In this document: positions 33,541 through 42,641 of the stretch, in pieces
Layout: the number at the start of each line of letters is the position of its first letter
Position numbering within the stretch: position 1 is the stretch's first letter
From: Bosea vestrisii
GTDB taxonomy: Bacteria > Pseudomonadota > Alphaproteobacteria > Rhizobiales > Beijerinckiaceae
DNA length: 64,000 nt
Reading direction: 5' to 3'
NCBI RefSeq assembly: GCF_030144325.1
Contig: NZ_CP126307.1
Location: 1,922,001-1,986,000 of the forward strand
Notes under the pieces: model-generated
The model's database searches: none
What the model was told of the DNA's origin: nothing
What the model saw: the letters and a program-made list of their open reading frames with translations, nothing else
Program-made: the position numbers and the translations under genes

Positions 33541-34197
33541 ATGTTCCCCGAATTGACGAGAGACGACGTCTTCCGGCTCGAGACCAGGCGGCTGTGGCTG
33601 CGCTGGCCGCGGATCGCCGACGCCACCGCCATCCTGCGCCTTGCCGGCGAGAAGGCCGTGGCGGAAATGACGGCCTCGATCCCGCATCCCTATCCGACGC
33701 AGGCGGCCGACCCCTTCGTCTTCGCCACCCGCAAGGGCAATGCGCTCGGCGAGCATCTCGTGCTGGCGATCACCCCGCGCGAGAAGCCGAACGAGCTCAT
33801 CGGCATGATCGGCGCGCACAAGCAGGCGACCGGACGGCCCTTCCTCGGCTACTGGCTCGGCACGCCCCACTGGAACAAGGGCTACGCCACCGAAGCGGTG
33901 CAGGCACTGATCGACACCATGTTCTCGCTGGTCGAGATCGACGCGATCGAGGCCGACACCCGCGTCATCAACCCGGCCTCGCGCCGGGTGCTGGAGAAGA
34001 GCGGCTTTCGGCAGGAAGGCTCCTTCCTCAAGTCGTTGCCGGCGCGCGGTGGCCTCTTCCCCTGCGAGCAGTTCCGGCTCGACCGCTCGACCTGGGCGGC
34101 GCTGAAGAGCTGGAGCGCCTCCGGCTGGGCTCCGCTGCCGGCTGCCGAACAGCAGCAGCAGGCCGAGAGCTTCAGCGAAGAGCCCTGCATGGCCTGA
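33541..34197 (+). CDS. GNAT family N-acetyltransferase (RimJ/RimL type)
   Basis: This 218-residue GNAT protein has LETRRLWLRWPRIADATAIL near residue 10, an acetyl-CoA-binding part near YWLGTPHWNKGYATEAVQAL and the C-terminal ADTRVINPASRRVLEKSGF. The ATG at 33541 follows CGGAGAAACCTG. It lies between bL27 and obgE, a common place for a RimJ-type acetyltransferase in alphaproteobacteria. The acceptor is unknown. Confidence 0.9.
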   Translation: MFPELTRDDVFRLETRRLWLRWPRIADATAILRLAGEKAVAEMTASIPHPYPTQAADPFVFATRKGNALGEHLVLAITPREKPNELIGMIGAHKQATGRPFLGYWLGTPHWNKGYATEAVQALIDTMFSLVEIDAIEADTRVINPASRRVLEKSGFRQEGSFLKSLPARGGLFPCEQFRLDRSTWAALKSWSASGWAPLPAAEQQQQAESFSEEPCMA

Positions 34198-34204
34198 CGC
34201 GCTC

Positions 34205-34226
34205 GGTCCCGCCCTCGGGCGGGACC
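34205..34226. terminator. Bidirectional hairpin terminator
   Basis: GGTCCCGCC (34205-34213), loop CTCG and GGCGGGACC (34218-34226) form a perfect 9-bp stem. It sits between the stops of two convergent genes, the acetyltransferase (+) and the esterase (-). Confidence 0.75.
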
Positions 34227-34236
34227 GGCAATTTGG

Positions 34237-35394
34237 TCACCGCATCAGCCCGGCCGACCGCAGCGCATCCTCGATGATCTTGCGCACGCCGGCGGCTGCA
34301 GGCGGCGCAGCCCACTTGTCGGCCTCGCGCGACCGTTCAGGCTCCGGCCGCGCCGGACCGGCAGCCATGGCGGGCTCTTTCACCGGGAGGGAAGCGGCCG
34401 GCGTTTTCGCGTCCGGCCTGGCCTTCTCTGCCCCACCGGCCGCCAGCCCCCAGAAGCCGGCGATCCGCTGCGTCGAGGAAATACCGGCGGCCAGCATGTA
34501 CGGCCCCGGTCGGCCGATGCCGTCGCCAGCAATCGGCGTGCCATGGCCCATTCCGGCAATGCTGTACTCCTCGATCAGGTCACGGCCCGCTGCGTCGCGC
34601 CAAACCCGGCGCCGATGGCCGGCCACCGATTCGCTCGCCGAGGGTTCGGCAGGCAGGCCGTGGACGCCACGCCATTGCGCGATGAGCGCCGCGGCATTGG
34701 CAGGGGCGACGGTGCGATCGGCGCTGCCCTGCCAGATCGAAATCCTCGGCCAGGGTCCAGCATGCCGGGAGGCGGAGCGCACCAGATCCTGCAGCCGCTG
34801 TTCGTCCGGCAGCCCGTGGGCTCGCATGCGGTCAAACGCTTCGGGGATGCTTGCTGCGACGCCATAGGGCAGTCCCGCGATGATCGCGCCGCCAGCGAAG
34901 AGCTCCGGATAAGTCGCGAGCATGACACCGGCCATGGCGCCGCCAGCAGATAGTCCGGTGATGAAGACGCGGCTCCGATCGAGGCCATGGCGTGCGATCA
35001 TGGCTTCGATCATCTGGCTGATCGACAGCGCCTCGCCCTTGCCGCGCTGGGTATCGCCGGGCTCGAACCAGTTGAAGCAGAGATTGGCGTTGTTGGCGCG
35101 CTGCTGCTCGGGAAATAGCAGCGCAAAGCCGTCGCGGTCGGCCAGGGTCGACCAGCCGGAGCCGAGATCGTAGCCGGAAGCGGTCTGGGTACAGCCATGG
35201 AGCACCACGACGAGGGGCGCGCCGGCAGGAAGCTCGCGTGGGAGATAGGTCCGGGCGAGCAGCGCGCCGGGATTGCCGCCGAACTCCGGCAAGGTGCCGA
35301 GGCGGCCGGACGCATCGATACCCGTCCCGGCCCCCAGCTGCGTGCGGTAGGCCGATAGTCGGGCGATCGTGTCGGAGAGCTTTCGCATCGTCAT
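34237..35394 (-). CDS. PHB depolymerase family extracellular-type esterase
   Basis: This alpha/beta hydrolase of about 385 residues belongs to the poly(3-hydroxybutyrate) depolymerase/LpqC family. The oxyanion-hole motif VVVLHGCTQTA lies near residue 62, and the nucleophile is the Ser of ITGLSAGGAMAG near 145. The Asp is probably in GSADRTVAPAN and the His in AGMGHGTPIAG. The start at 35394 (MTMRKLSDTIA) is favoured over 35439. No clear signal peptide is seen. The C-terminus is Pro/Ala-rich, then ends in IIEDALRSAGLMR. Confidence 0.88.
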   Translation of the reverse strand: MTMRKLSDTIARLSAYRTQLGAGTGIDASGRLGTLPEFGGNPGALLARTYLPRELPAGAPLVVVLHGCTQTASGYDLGSGWSTLADRDGFALLFPEQQRANNANLCFNWFEPGDTQRGKGEALSISQMIEAMIARHGLDRSRVFITGLSAGGAMAGVMLATYPELFAGGAIIAGLPYGVAASIPEAFDRMRAHGLPDEQRLQDLVRSASRHAGPWPRISIWQGSADRTVAPANAAALIAQWRGVHGLPAEPSASESVAGHRRRVWRDAAGRDLIEEYSIAGMGHGTPIAGDGIGRPGPYMLAAGISSTQRIAGFWGLAAGGAEKARPDAKTPAASLPVKEPAMAAGPARPEPERSREADKWAAPPAAAGVRKIIEDALRSAGLMR

Positions 35395-35559
35395 GGCCCT
35401 TGCTTCGTGAGCTGCCGGAGTGGCGCTGGCGGGTGACAACGTCCGAGATGGTCATTCGTTGCTGCACTGCAACATAATTTCGGAAAAGAGCGACACCGCT
35501 GGCCCCGAGAAGCGTCGCAGCGCATTGCTCTCCAGCGCTCATGCGACTACCTACTCCTC

Positions 35560-36603
35560 ATGAAATTCCTCGACCAAGCCAAGATCTATGTGAAGGCCGG
35601 CGACGGTGGCGCCGGCTGCGTCTCGTTCCGGCGTGAGAAGTTTATCGAGTTCGGCGGGCCCAATGGCGGCGATGGCGGGCGCGGTGGCGACGTCGTGATC
35701 GAATGCGTCCAGGGGCTGAACACGCTGATCGACTTCCGTTTCCAGCAGCACTTCAAGGCTCGGATCGGCGAGCACGGCATGGGCAAGGACCGGCATGGCG
35801 CCAATGGCACCGCGATCGTGCTCAAGGTGCCGCCGGGAACCGAGGTGCTCGACGAAGATGGCGAGACGCTCGTCGCCGATCTGACCGAGCCCGGCCAGCG
35901 CTTTGTCCTGTGCAAGGGCGGCAATGGCGGCTTCGGCAACGCCTATTTCAAGACCGCGACCAACCAGGCGCCGCGCCACGCCAATCCCGGCCTGCCGGGC
36001 GAGGAGCGCTGGGTCTGGCTGCGCCTCAAGCTGATCGCCGATGCCGGCCTCGTTGGCCTGCCCAATGCCGGCAAATCGACCTTCCTCGCTACCGTCACCG
36101 CGGCAAAGCCAAAGATCGCCGACTATCCCTTCACCACGCTCCACCCCGGCCTCGGCGTCGTGCGCGTCGATGCTCGTGAGATGGTGCTCGCCGATATCCC
36201 CGGTCTGATCGAGGGTGCACATGAGGGCCATGGCCTCGGCGACCGCTTCCTCGGCCATATCGAGCGCTGCCGCGTGCTGCTGCACTTGGTCGAGGGCACG
36301 ACCGAGCATGCCGGCAAGGCCTACAAGACCGTGCGCAAGGAGCTTGCCGCCTATGGCGCCGATCTCGACGGGAAACCGGAGATCGTCGCGCTTTCCAAGG
36401 TCGATGCGCTGACGCCGGAAGTGCGCAAGGAACAGCTCGCCCGCCTCAAGCGCGCCGCCGGGCGCACCCCGATCGCGCTCTCGGCCGCATCGGGCGAAGG
36501 CGTCGAGGCGGCACTGCGTGCCGTCTTTGCCATCGTGGAGGAAGCGCGCGCCCAGGAGGCCAAGGATGAGGCGCCGGCTGAGGACACCGGCTGGCATCCT
36601 TGA
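35560..36603 (+). CDS. obgE: Obg family GTPase
   Basis: This 347-residue protein has the glycine-rich Obg domain (MKFLDQAKIYVKAGDGGAGC; GGNGGFGNAYFKTATNQAPR). The GTPase domain has the P-loop GLPNAGKSTF near residue 167 and DIPGLIEGAHEG near 213. It acts in ribosome assembly and stress control. The OCT tail is absent, as is usual in many alphaproteobacteria. It is divergent from the esterase gene. Confidence 0.96.
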   Translation: MKFLDQAKIYVKAGDGGAGCVSFRREKFIEFGGPNGGDGGRGGDVVIECVQGLNTLIDFRFQQHFKARIGEHGMGKDRHGANGTAIVLKVPPGTEVLDEDGETLVADLTEPGQRFVLCKGGNGGFGNAYFKTATNQAPRHANPGLPGEERWVWLRLKLIADAGLVGLPNAGKSTFLATVTAAKPKIADYPFTTLHPGLGVVRVDAREMVLADIPGLIEGAHEGHGLGDRFLGHIERCRVLLHLVEGTTEHAGKAYKTVRKELAAYGADLDGKPEIVALSKVDALTPEVRKEQLARLKRAAGRTPIALSAASGEGVEAALRAVFAIVEEARAQEAKDEAPAEDTGWHP

Positions 36604-36685
36604 CGGCAGTTCACAACTCCGGCTTGCGCAACGATCGATCCTGGTCTTGAACTCGATTTATCGCCGCGACCGGACACGCCCTGCC

Positions 36686-37288
36686 ATGAGCCGACCGACC
36701 ATCCTCGCTTTCTCCATGTCCGTCCTGGCGGCTGGCGCTGCTTTGGCGCAGGCACCCGCGCAGCGCCCTGCCCCGCAGCGGCCAGCCCAGGCGCAGACCG
36801 CACCGGCTCCGGCGCAGACGGCGCCCGCCCCCGGCGCCGTCTCCCAACCCGACAACACCACCGCGACCTATGGCGACTGGGTGATGCGCTGTCAGGCGAG
36901 CGTCGCGGCCCGTGTCTGCGAGATCGTCCAGACGCTCGAGCAGCAAGGCCAGCGCGGCCCTATCGCGCTGGTCGCAATCGGGCGGCCGGTCAAGGACGAG
37001 CCGATCAAGCTCGTGATCCAGGTTCCGCCTAACCTTTCGCTCGGTGACAAGGCGAGCGTGCGCGTCACCGTCGCAGACAAGGACGAAGCGCTCGCCGTGT
37101 TCCAGCGCTGCCTGCCCGGCGGCTGCTTCGCCGAAGCCAGTTTGAGCGACGAGGTCTTCAAGCGCTGGCGCGGTTTCGGTGAGGCCGGCCAGATGCGATA
37201 TCTCGACGCCGCCAAGCGCGAGGTCGCGCTGCCGCTCTCGTTCCGTGGTTTCCCGGCCGCCGCCGAGGCATTGCAACGCGAACCATAA
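36686..37288 (+). CDS. Invasion-associated locus B (IalB) family periplasmic protein
   Basis: This 200-residue protein has a signal peptide (MSRPTILAFSMSVLAAGAAL), a Pro/Ala/Gln-rich linker of about 35 residues and an IalB domain: YGDWVMRCQASVAARVCEIV, with Cys pairs and CLPGGCFAEASLSDE. The ATG at 36686 is chosen because longer frames run into the obgE tail. Homologues occur throughout Hyphomicrobiales and are not virulence-specific. Function unknown. Confidence 0.88.
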   Translation: MSRPTILAFSMSVLAAGAALAQAPAQRPAPQRPAQAQTAPAPAQTAPAPGAVSQPDNTTATYGDWVMRCQASVAARVCEIVQTLEQQGQRGPIALVAIGRPVKDEPIKLVIQVPPNLSLGDKASVRVTVADKDEALAVFQRCLPGGCFAEASLSDEVFKRWRGFGEAGQMRYLDAAKREVALPLSFRGFPAAAEALQREP

Positions 37289-37291
37289 GTG

Positions 37292-37390
37292 GCGTCATGC
37301 TCGGGCTTGACCCGAGCATCTCAGGCCGGAAGAGTCACCATTCAGCGCCTTCTCGTCACGTCACTCTCGGGTCAAGCCCGAGAATGACGC
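37292..37390. repeat. Intergenic inverted repeat element between convergent genes
   Basis: GCGTCATGCTCGGGCTTGAC and the next five bases (37292-37316) are the reverse complement, with one mismatch in 25, of 37366-37390. Each arm is itself self-complementary (TGCTCGGG, loop CTTGA, CCCGAGCA), so cruciform or double-hairpin forms are possible. It fills the gap between ialB (+) and the MFS gene (-). It looks like a small dispersed intergenic repeat, and it could also act as a two-way terminator. Confidence 0.75.
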
Positions 37391-37393
37391 TCT

Positions 37394-38926
37394 TTAATGC
37401 GCGCCCGTCGGCCGCGCATCACGCAGCGTGGTCAGCGCCACGGCGATACAAAAGACCATGCCGGCGATCGCGATCAGCGCGACCGCGTGGAAGCCGGTCA
37501 TGAAGGCCTCCCGTGCCATCTGGAGCAGATGCGCCGACTGCTCGGGCGCGAGCCGCTCCGCCGCCGCGAGCGCGCCGCCCAAGGTCGAGCGTGCCGGTGC
37601 CAGCGTCGCCCCGTCGACGCCGGCGACCGAAATATCCGCCATGCTCTGGCGATAGAGCGCCGTGCCGAGGCTACCGAAGACGGCGATCCCCAGTGCACCG
37701 CCGAGCTCGATGCTGGTCTCGGACATGGCGGAGGCCGCGCCGGCCCGCTCCTGCGGCGCCGAACCGACCACGATCCCGGTCGTCAGCGCGATCACCGGCG
37801 TGAAGCCGATCGAGAACATGACCGAGGCAGCAACGATCTGGACAAGGTTCGGCGCAAAGGCCAGCCAGACGAAGCCGAGCCCCGACAGGATCATGCCGCC
37901 GGCCATCAGCGTCGCCGGCTTGAAGCGCACGGTGAGCGGCGTGACCGCGAAGGACGCGAGCGTGAAGGCGATCGCCGACGGCAGAGACCAGATACCGGCT
38001 TCGAGCGGCGTCAGCCCGGCCACCAGCTGCAGGTACTGCGCCACGAAGATGAAGCTGCCGAACATCACCATGATGCCGGCGAGATTGATCGCCAGCGCGG
38101 CCCGGAAGGCGGGAATCCCGAACAGGGTCAGGTCGACCATCGGATCGGCGAGTCGCTTCTGCCGGCGCGCGAAGACCACGCCCAGCGCGAGCCCGGCGAG
38201 GATGAAGGCGACGGCATAGACCGAAAGCCCAAACTCGGCCCAGTGCTTCACCCCGTAGATCACCGGCAGGATCGCAGCGAGGGAAAGCAATGCGCTGGCG
38301 ATGTCGAGCCGACCGGCCTGCGGCGCCTTGTATTCCGGCAGCAGGATCGGGCCGATCACAAGCAGTACCAGCATCGGCGGCACCGCGATCAGAAAGACCG
38401 AGCCCCACCAGAAATACTCGATCAACGCACCGCCGATCAGCGGCCCGATGACCGCACCGGCCGAGAAGCTGGCGATCCACATCGAGATCGCGAAAGTGCG
38501 CTCGGTCTCATCCTCGAACATCACCGCGATCAGCGAGAGCGTCGAGGGCGCCAGCGTCGCGCCGGCGATGCCGAGCAACGCCCGCGTCACGATCAGCATC
38601 TCGGCACTGGTCGAAAAGGCTGCGACGGTCGAGGCCACACCGAAGGCAGTCGCGCCGATCAGCAGGAGCTTGCGCCGGCCGATCCGGTCGCCGAGTGTGC
38701 CCATGGTCATCAGGAAGCCGGCGACCATGAATCCGTAGATATCGATGATCCAGAGCAGCTGCCCCGCCGATGGATTGAGCTCGCGCATCAGCGTCGGCAC
38801 TGCCAGGTTCAGGACCGTCAGGTCCATCGAATAGATCATGCACGGGAAAGCGATGGCGATCAGGCCCAGCCATTCGCGGCGTGTGGCCTTGCGCGCCGGC
38901 ACAGCGGCGGAAGTCGAAGTCGTCAC
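37394..38926 (-). CDS. MFS drug transporter, DHA2 family (14 membrane segments)
   Basis: This proton-coupled exporter of about 511 residues has MDLTVLNLAVPTLMRELNPS near the first helix, GTLGDRIGRRKLLLIGATAF (motif A) and about 14 hydrophobic segments. It resembles SmvA/QacA-type multidrug exporters. A GTG at 38926 (VTTSTSAAVPAR) follows AAAGAGA by seven bases. The longer frame to 39022 adds basic sequence without transporter character. Substrates cannot be read from sequence. Confidence 0.87.
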   Translation of the reverse strand: MTTSTSAAVPARKATRREWLGLIAIAFPCMIYSMDLTVLNLAVPTLMRELNPSAGQLLWIIDIYGFMVAGFLMTMGTLGDRIGRRKLLLIGATAFGVASTVAAFSTSAEMLIVTRALLGIAGATLAPSTLSLIAVMFEDETERTFAISMWIASFSAGAVIGPLIGGALIEYFWWGSVFLIAVPPMLVLLVIGPILLPEYKAPQAGRLDIASALLSLAAILPVIYGVKHWAEFGLSVYAVAFILAGLALGVVFARRQKRLADPMVDLTLFGIPAFRAALAINLAGIMVMFGSFIFVAQYLQLVAGLTPLEAGIWSLPSAIAFTLASFAVTPLTVRFKPATLMAGGMILSGLGFVWLAFAPNLVQIVAASVMFSIGFTPVIALTTGIVVGSAPQERAGAASAMSETSIELGGALGIAVFGSLGTALYRQSMADISVAGVDGATLAPARSTLGGALAAAERLAPEQSAHLLQMAREAFMTGFHAVALIAIAGMVFCIAVALTTLRDARPTGAH

Positions 38927-39054
38927 GGCGAAATCTCTTTTCAATTTTTTAGGCCGGAACACTGCCTGCAGAATGTGGCAGGTCCTGTCAGCAGCCGCCC
39001 GCCGCTTGTGCATACCCGGCATGCTTGTGCTGGTGCCGGAGCTCTACCTCAGCG

Positions 39055-39612
39055 CTACGCGGGCCGGTCGCGTCTGAGCAGCACCGTGTCATGCCCCAGG
39101 AAGCCGACCGTGCGCTCGTCGCGGAAGCCGGCCCCCCGGGCGAGCCGGAGCGAGGGCTCGTTCCCCGGCGCGATCAAGCAGACGGAGCTTTGATGCGCGG
39201 TCTGTCCATCAAGCCAGGCGAGCGCGGCCGTCAGCGCTTCCCTGGCGAAACCGCGGCCATGCGCCCATGTCGCAAGCACCCAGCCCGCCTCTGGTATGCC
39301 GCGGATCGGCGGCTCGACCGCCCGGTGGAAATCGGCGAAGCCGAGATCGCCGACGAAGCGGCCGCTCGCCTTCTCGGTCAGCGCCCAATAGCCATAGCCC
39401 AGCAGCGGCCAGAGCCCGCGATAGCGCAGCAGCCGCATCCACGCCTCCTGGACCGTCGAGGGCTGGCCGATATGATGCACGACCGTCGCATCGCCCCACA
39501 TCTGGCAAAGCGGCTCGAAATGCTCGGTGCCGTGCAAATCGAGGATCAGGCGTTCCGTCTCCAGGCGAATGGCTCTAGCCCTCCGCGAACTGCAAACGGT
39601 AGAGCCGCGCAT
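39055..39612 (-). CDS. GNAT family N-acetyltransferase
   Basis: This GNAT protein has about 185 residues, with IRLETERLILDLHGTEHFEP at the start, GRFVGDLGFADFHRAVEPPI mid-protein and AHGRGFAREALTAALAWLDG at the acetyl-CoA site. It overlaps the end of the upstream ABC exporter gene by about 38 bp. Starts at 39621 or 39612 are possible. Function beyond acetyl transfer is unknown. Confidence 0.85.
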   Translation of the reverse strand: MRGSTVCSSRRARAIRLETERLILDLHGTEHFEPLCQMWGDATVVHHIGQPSTVQEAWMRLLRYRGLWPLLGYGYWALTEKASGRFVGDLGFADFHRAVEPPIRGIPEAGWVLATWAHGRGFAREALTAALAWLDGQTAHQSSVCLIAPGNEPSLRLARGAGFRDERTVGFLGHDTVLLRRDRPA

Positions 39613-41395
39613 AGGTGCCATCGCGGGCGATCAGCCCGTCATGATCGCCGGTCTCGACCACCCTGCCCTCGTCGAGCACGACGATCTGGTCGGCCTCGCG
39701 CACGGTCGAGAGCCGGTGCGCGATGACGAGCGTGGTCCGGCCCTTCATCAGCTCGGCCAGCGCCTGCTGCACCAGCCGCTCCGACTGGGTGTCGAGCGCT
39801 GACGTCGCCTCGTCGAGCAGCAGGATCGGCGCGTCCTTGAGGATGGCGCGGGCGATGGCGAGGCGCTGGCGCTCGCCGCCGGAGAGGCGCGAACCGCGCT
39901 CGCCCACCCGCGTCTCATAGCCATCGGGCATCGCCATGATGAAGTCGTGCGCCGCGGCTCCCTTGGCCGCGGCGACGATCTCCGCCTCGCTGGCGCCGGG
40001 GCGGCCGAAGCCGATATTGGCGCGCACAGTATCGTCGAACAGCACCACGTCCTGGCTGACCACGCCGATCTGGCTGCGCAGGCTGTGCAAGGTCACGTCG
40101 CGGGTGTCCTGCCCGTCGATCTCGACCTTGCCCTCGGTCGGATCGTAGAGCCGCGGCACCAGCGCCAGCATGGTCGACTTGCCTGAACCCGAGCGGCCGA
40201 CCAGCGCCGTGGTCTTGCCGGCCTCGGCGACGAGGTCGATGCCCTCGAGCCCGCGCTGGTCGTCGCGATAGCGGAAGCGCAGGTCGCGGAAGGCGACTTC
40301 GCCACCCGTGACCGCCAGAGGCTTGGCATCGGGGCGCTCGGTGATCAGCGACTTCTCGTCGATCAGCGCGTAGTAGCGCTTCAGCGAGGCGCCCGCCTCC
40401 TGCACGATGGCGTTGAGATTGCCGAGCGAGCGCATCGGCTGTGCCGCCAGCAGTAGCGCCGAGACATAACCGGTGAAGTCGCCGACGGTGGAACTGCCCG
40501 AGGTGATACGCACGCCGATCGCGGCGAGCACGCCGGCAACCGCGATGCCGCCGGCAACCTCGAGCAGCGGATCGAGCCGGCCGCGCGCATTCGCCGCTTT
40601 CATCTTCAATGCCCGGATCGTCTCGAAGGCGGCAGCGGCACGCCCCTTCAGATAGGGCTCGAGCGAATCGGTCTTGGCGACGCGCGCGCCCTGCAGGCTC
40701 TCGGTGACCAGGCTCGCCATGAGGCCGGTCTGCTCCTGCTGCGAGGCCGCCATCCGGCGCAATTTCTTGCCGATCCGGCCGATCGGCCGCGCGACGATCG
40801 GCGCGATCAGGAGCACGACGGCGGTCATCTTCCAGTCGATCCAGAGCATGGCGCCGACCAGCGCGATCGCCGTCATCACGTCGCGGATCGCGATGTTGAC
40901 CAGACGCGTCAACGCCTCCTTGACGAAGGTGAAGTCGGTGGTGAAGCGCTGGGTCAGCGAGGCGGGGTTCTCCCGCTGCAGCTGCGCCAGATCGGCGTCG
41001 ATCAGATGATCGTAGAGCGCGCTCTGCATGTCCGCTTCTATCCGGCTGACGACGCTGTTGGTCATCACCGTCTGCGTCAGCAGCGAGAAGCCCTTGATCG
41101 CGGTGACGATCACCACGACCACGGCGACGGCATTGACGACGCCGATCTCTATATTGATCGACTTCGAGACCAGCCGCTCCATCCGGCGCACGAAGCCGGT
41201 CGCCTCGGCCCCGATCGGGTCGGCGAAGGCGTCGAAGGCCGCCTTGATCAGGAGCGGATAGAAGCTCGTCGTCGCCGCGATGACCACGACGAGGGCGAGG
41301 ATGGTGAGCATTTGCGGCAGGTATTGCCGTCCGCGCTCGCGCCAGACTCGGGCAAAGAGCGCAAGGGTGTCGTCGGTGACGCGGCCGATCTTCAT
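39575..41395 (-). CDS. ABC exporter, MsbA-like fused permease/ATPase
   Basis: This 606-residue half-transporter has six membrane segments in the first 330 residues (MLTILALVVVIAATTSFYPL near the first). The ATPase domain has Walker A GRSGSGKSTM near 405, signature SRLSGGERQRLAIA near 510 and Walker B ILLLDEATSALD. It would act as a homodimer, exporting lipid A or other lipids, or drugs. It is transcribed with the GNAT gene that overlaps its end. Confidence 0.92.
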   Translation of the reverse strand: MKIGRVTDDTLALFARVWRERGRQYLPQMLTILALVVVIAATTSFYPLLIKAAFDAFADPIGAEATGFVRRMERLVSKSINIEIGVVNAVAVVVVIVTAIKGFSLLTQTVMTNSVVSRIEADMQSALYDHLIDADLAQLQRENPASLTQRFTTDFTFVKEALTRLVNIAIRDVMTAIALVGAMLWIDWKMTAVVLLIAPIVARPIGRIGKKLRRMAASQQEQTGLMASLVTESLQGARVAKTDSLEPYLKGRAAAAFETIRALKMKAANARGRLDPLLEVAGGIAVAGVLAAIGVRITSGSSTVGDFTGYVSALLLAAQPMRSLGNLNAIVQEAGASLKRYYALIDEKSLITERPDAKPLAVTGGEVAFRDLRFRYRDDQRGLEGIDLVAEAGKTTALVGRSGSGKSTMLALVPRLYDPTEGKVEIDGQDTRDVTLHSLRSQIGVVSQDVVLFDDTVRANIGFGRPGASEAEIVAAAKGAAAHDFIMAMPDGYETRVGERGSRLSGGERQRLAIARAILKDAPILLLDEATSALDTQSERLVQQALAELMKGRTTLVIAHRLSTVREADQIVVLDEGRVVETGDHDGLIARDGTYARLYRLQFAEG

Positions 41396-41502
41396 GGGGC
41401 GCGGCCTAACATGGCCGCCATGCGAGCGCCACTGCCGGTCTTGCTCCGGACAAGAACCTGACGTCCGATAGCCGCAGATTGATTCCCCAGATATGAGCGC
41501 CC

Positions 41503-42639
41503 ATGCCCCTTACCCCGCCGGCTCGGCCCGGACAGTCCTTCGCCGAGATCGACACCCCCGCCTTGATCATCGATCTCGACGCCTTCGAGCGGAATCTCGT
41601 CACCATGGCGGCTTTCGCCGAGGCGAGCGGCGTGCGCCTGCGCCCGCATGCCAAGACGCATAAGAGCCCCGAGATCGCGATGCGCCAGATCGCCCATGGC
41701 GCGGTCGGACAATGCTGCCAGAAGGTCAGCGAGGCCGAGATCCTGGTCGCCGGCGGTGTTACCGACGTGCTGGTCACCAACGAGATCGCCGGGGCCAGCA
41801 AGCTCGACAGGCTGGCGAAGCTTGCCCGCGACGCCCGCATCGGGCTCTGCGTCGACCATCTCGACGGAGTCCATGAGGCGGCCGAAGCGGCGGCGCGTAA
41901 CGACGTCGTGCTCGATGTGCTGGTCGAGCTCGACATTGGCGGCCGGCGCTGCGGCGTCGCCCCCGGCGAGGCGGCGGTGCGGCTCGCCGAGGCGGTGGCA
42001 CGCAGCAACACGCTGCGCTTCCACGGCGTTCAGGCCTATCACGGCTCGGCCCAGCACATGCGCTCGATCGACGAGCGCAGCGAAGCTATCGAGCGCGCCG
42101 GCCTGCTCACGCGCAATGCGATCGAGCGCCTCGCTCAGGCCGGACTCGCCTGCGAAACCGTCGGCGGGGCCGGCACCGGCACGTTCGAATTGGAGAGCCG
42201 CTCCGGCATCTGGAACGAGCTGCAATGCGGCTCCTACATCTTCATGGATGCCGACTACTCCCGCAACCGCATGGCCGACGGCACGCCCTTCCACACCTTC
42301 CAGCATGCGCTCTTCGTGCTCGCCGGGGTGATGAGCAAGCCGGTGCCGGACCGCGCCATCGTCGATGCCGGCCACAAGGCGGCCGCGGTCGATTCCGGCA
42401 TGCCGGTGCCCTGGCAGCGCGACGGCGTGATCTACACCAAGCCGTCCGACGAGCACGGCATCCTGACCGGCGACCCCGTCGCGGTGCCCCATCGCGGCGA
42501 CCGAGTCCTACTCGTGCCCGGCCATTGCGACCCGACCGTCAACCTGCACGACTGGTATGTCTGCGTGCGCGGGCTCTCAGGGCCGGATGCGCATGTCGAG
42601 GCGGTCTGGCCTGTCGCAGGGCGCGGGGCGCTCAACTAG
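41503..42639 (+). CDS. DSD1 / D-threonine aldolase family PLP enzyme
   Basis: This 378-residue protein has an alanine-racemase-like barrel, with IDTPALIIDLDAFERNLVTM at the start and the PLP lysine in LRPHAKTHKSPEIA near residue 50. A C-terminal metal-binding domain ends GHCDPTVNLHDWYVCVRG. The family includes D-threonine aldolase, D-serine dehydratase and 3-hydroxy-D-aspartate aldolase/dehydratase; these cannot be separated here. It is divergent from the ABC exporter. Confidence 0.88.
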   Translation: MPLTPPARPGQSFAEIDTPALIIDLDAFERNLVTMAAFAEASGVRLRPHAKTHKSPEIAMRQIAHGAVGQCCQKVSEAEILVAGGVTDVLVTNEIAGASKLDRLAKLARDARIGLCVDHLDGVHEAAEAAARNDVVLDVLVELDIGGRRCGVAPGEAAVRLAEAVARSNTLRFHGVQAYHGSAQHMRSIDERSEAIERAGLLTRNAIERLAQAGLACETVGGAGTGTFELESRSGIWNELQCGSYIFMDADYSRNRMADGTPFHTFQHALFVLAGVMSKPVPDRAIVDAGHKAAAVDSGMPVPWQRDGVIYTKPSDEHGILTGDPVAVPHRGDRVLLVPGHCDPTVNLHDWYVCVRGLSGPDAHVEAVWPVAGRGALN

Positions 42640-42641
42640 TC

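Noticed and set aside
37292..37390. CRISPR-like repeat array
   Set aside because: There is one inverted pair with no repeated direct units or spacers; no cas genes occur in the window.
37397..39193. 598-codon open frame on the plus strand
   Set aside because: It is antisense to the MFS exporter and reads as an Arg/His/Gln-rich low-complexity peptide, a by-product of high GC at codon position three.
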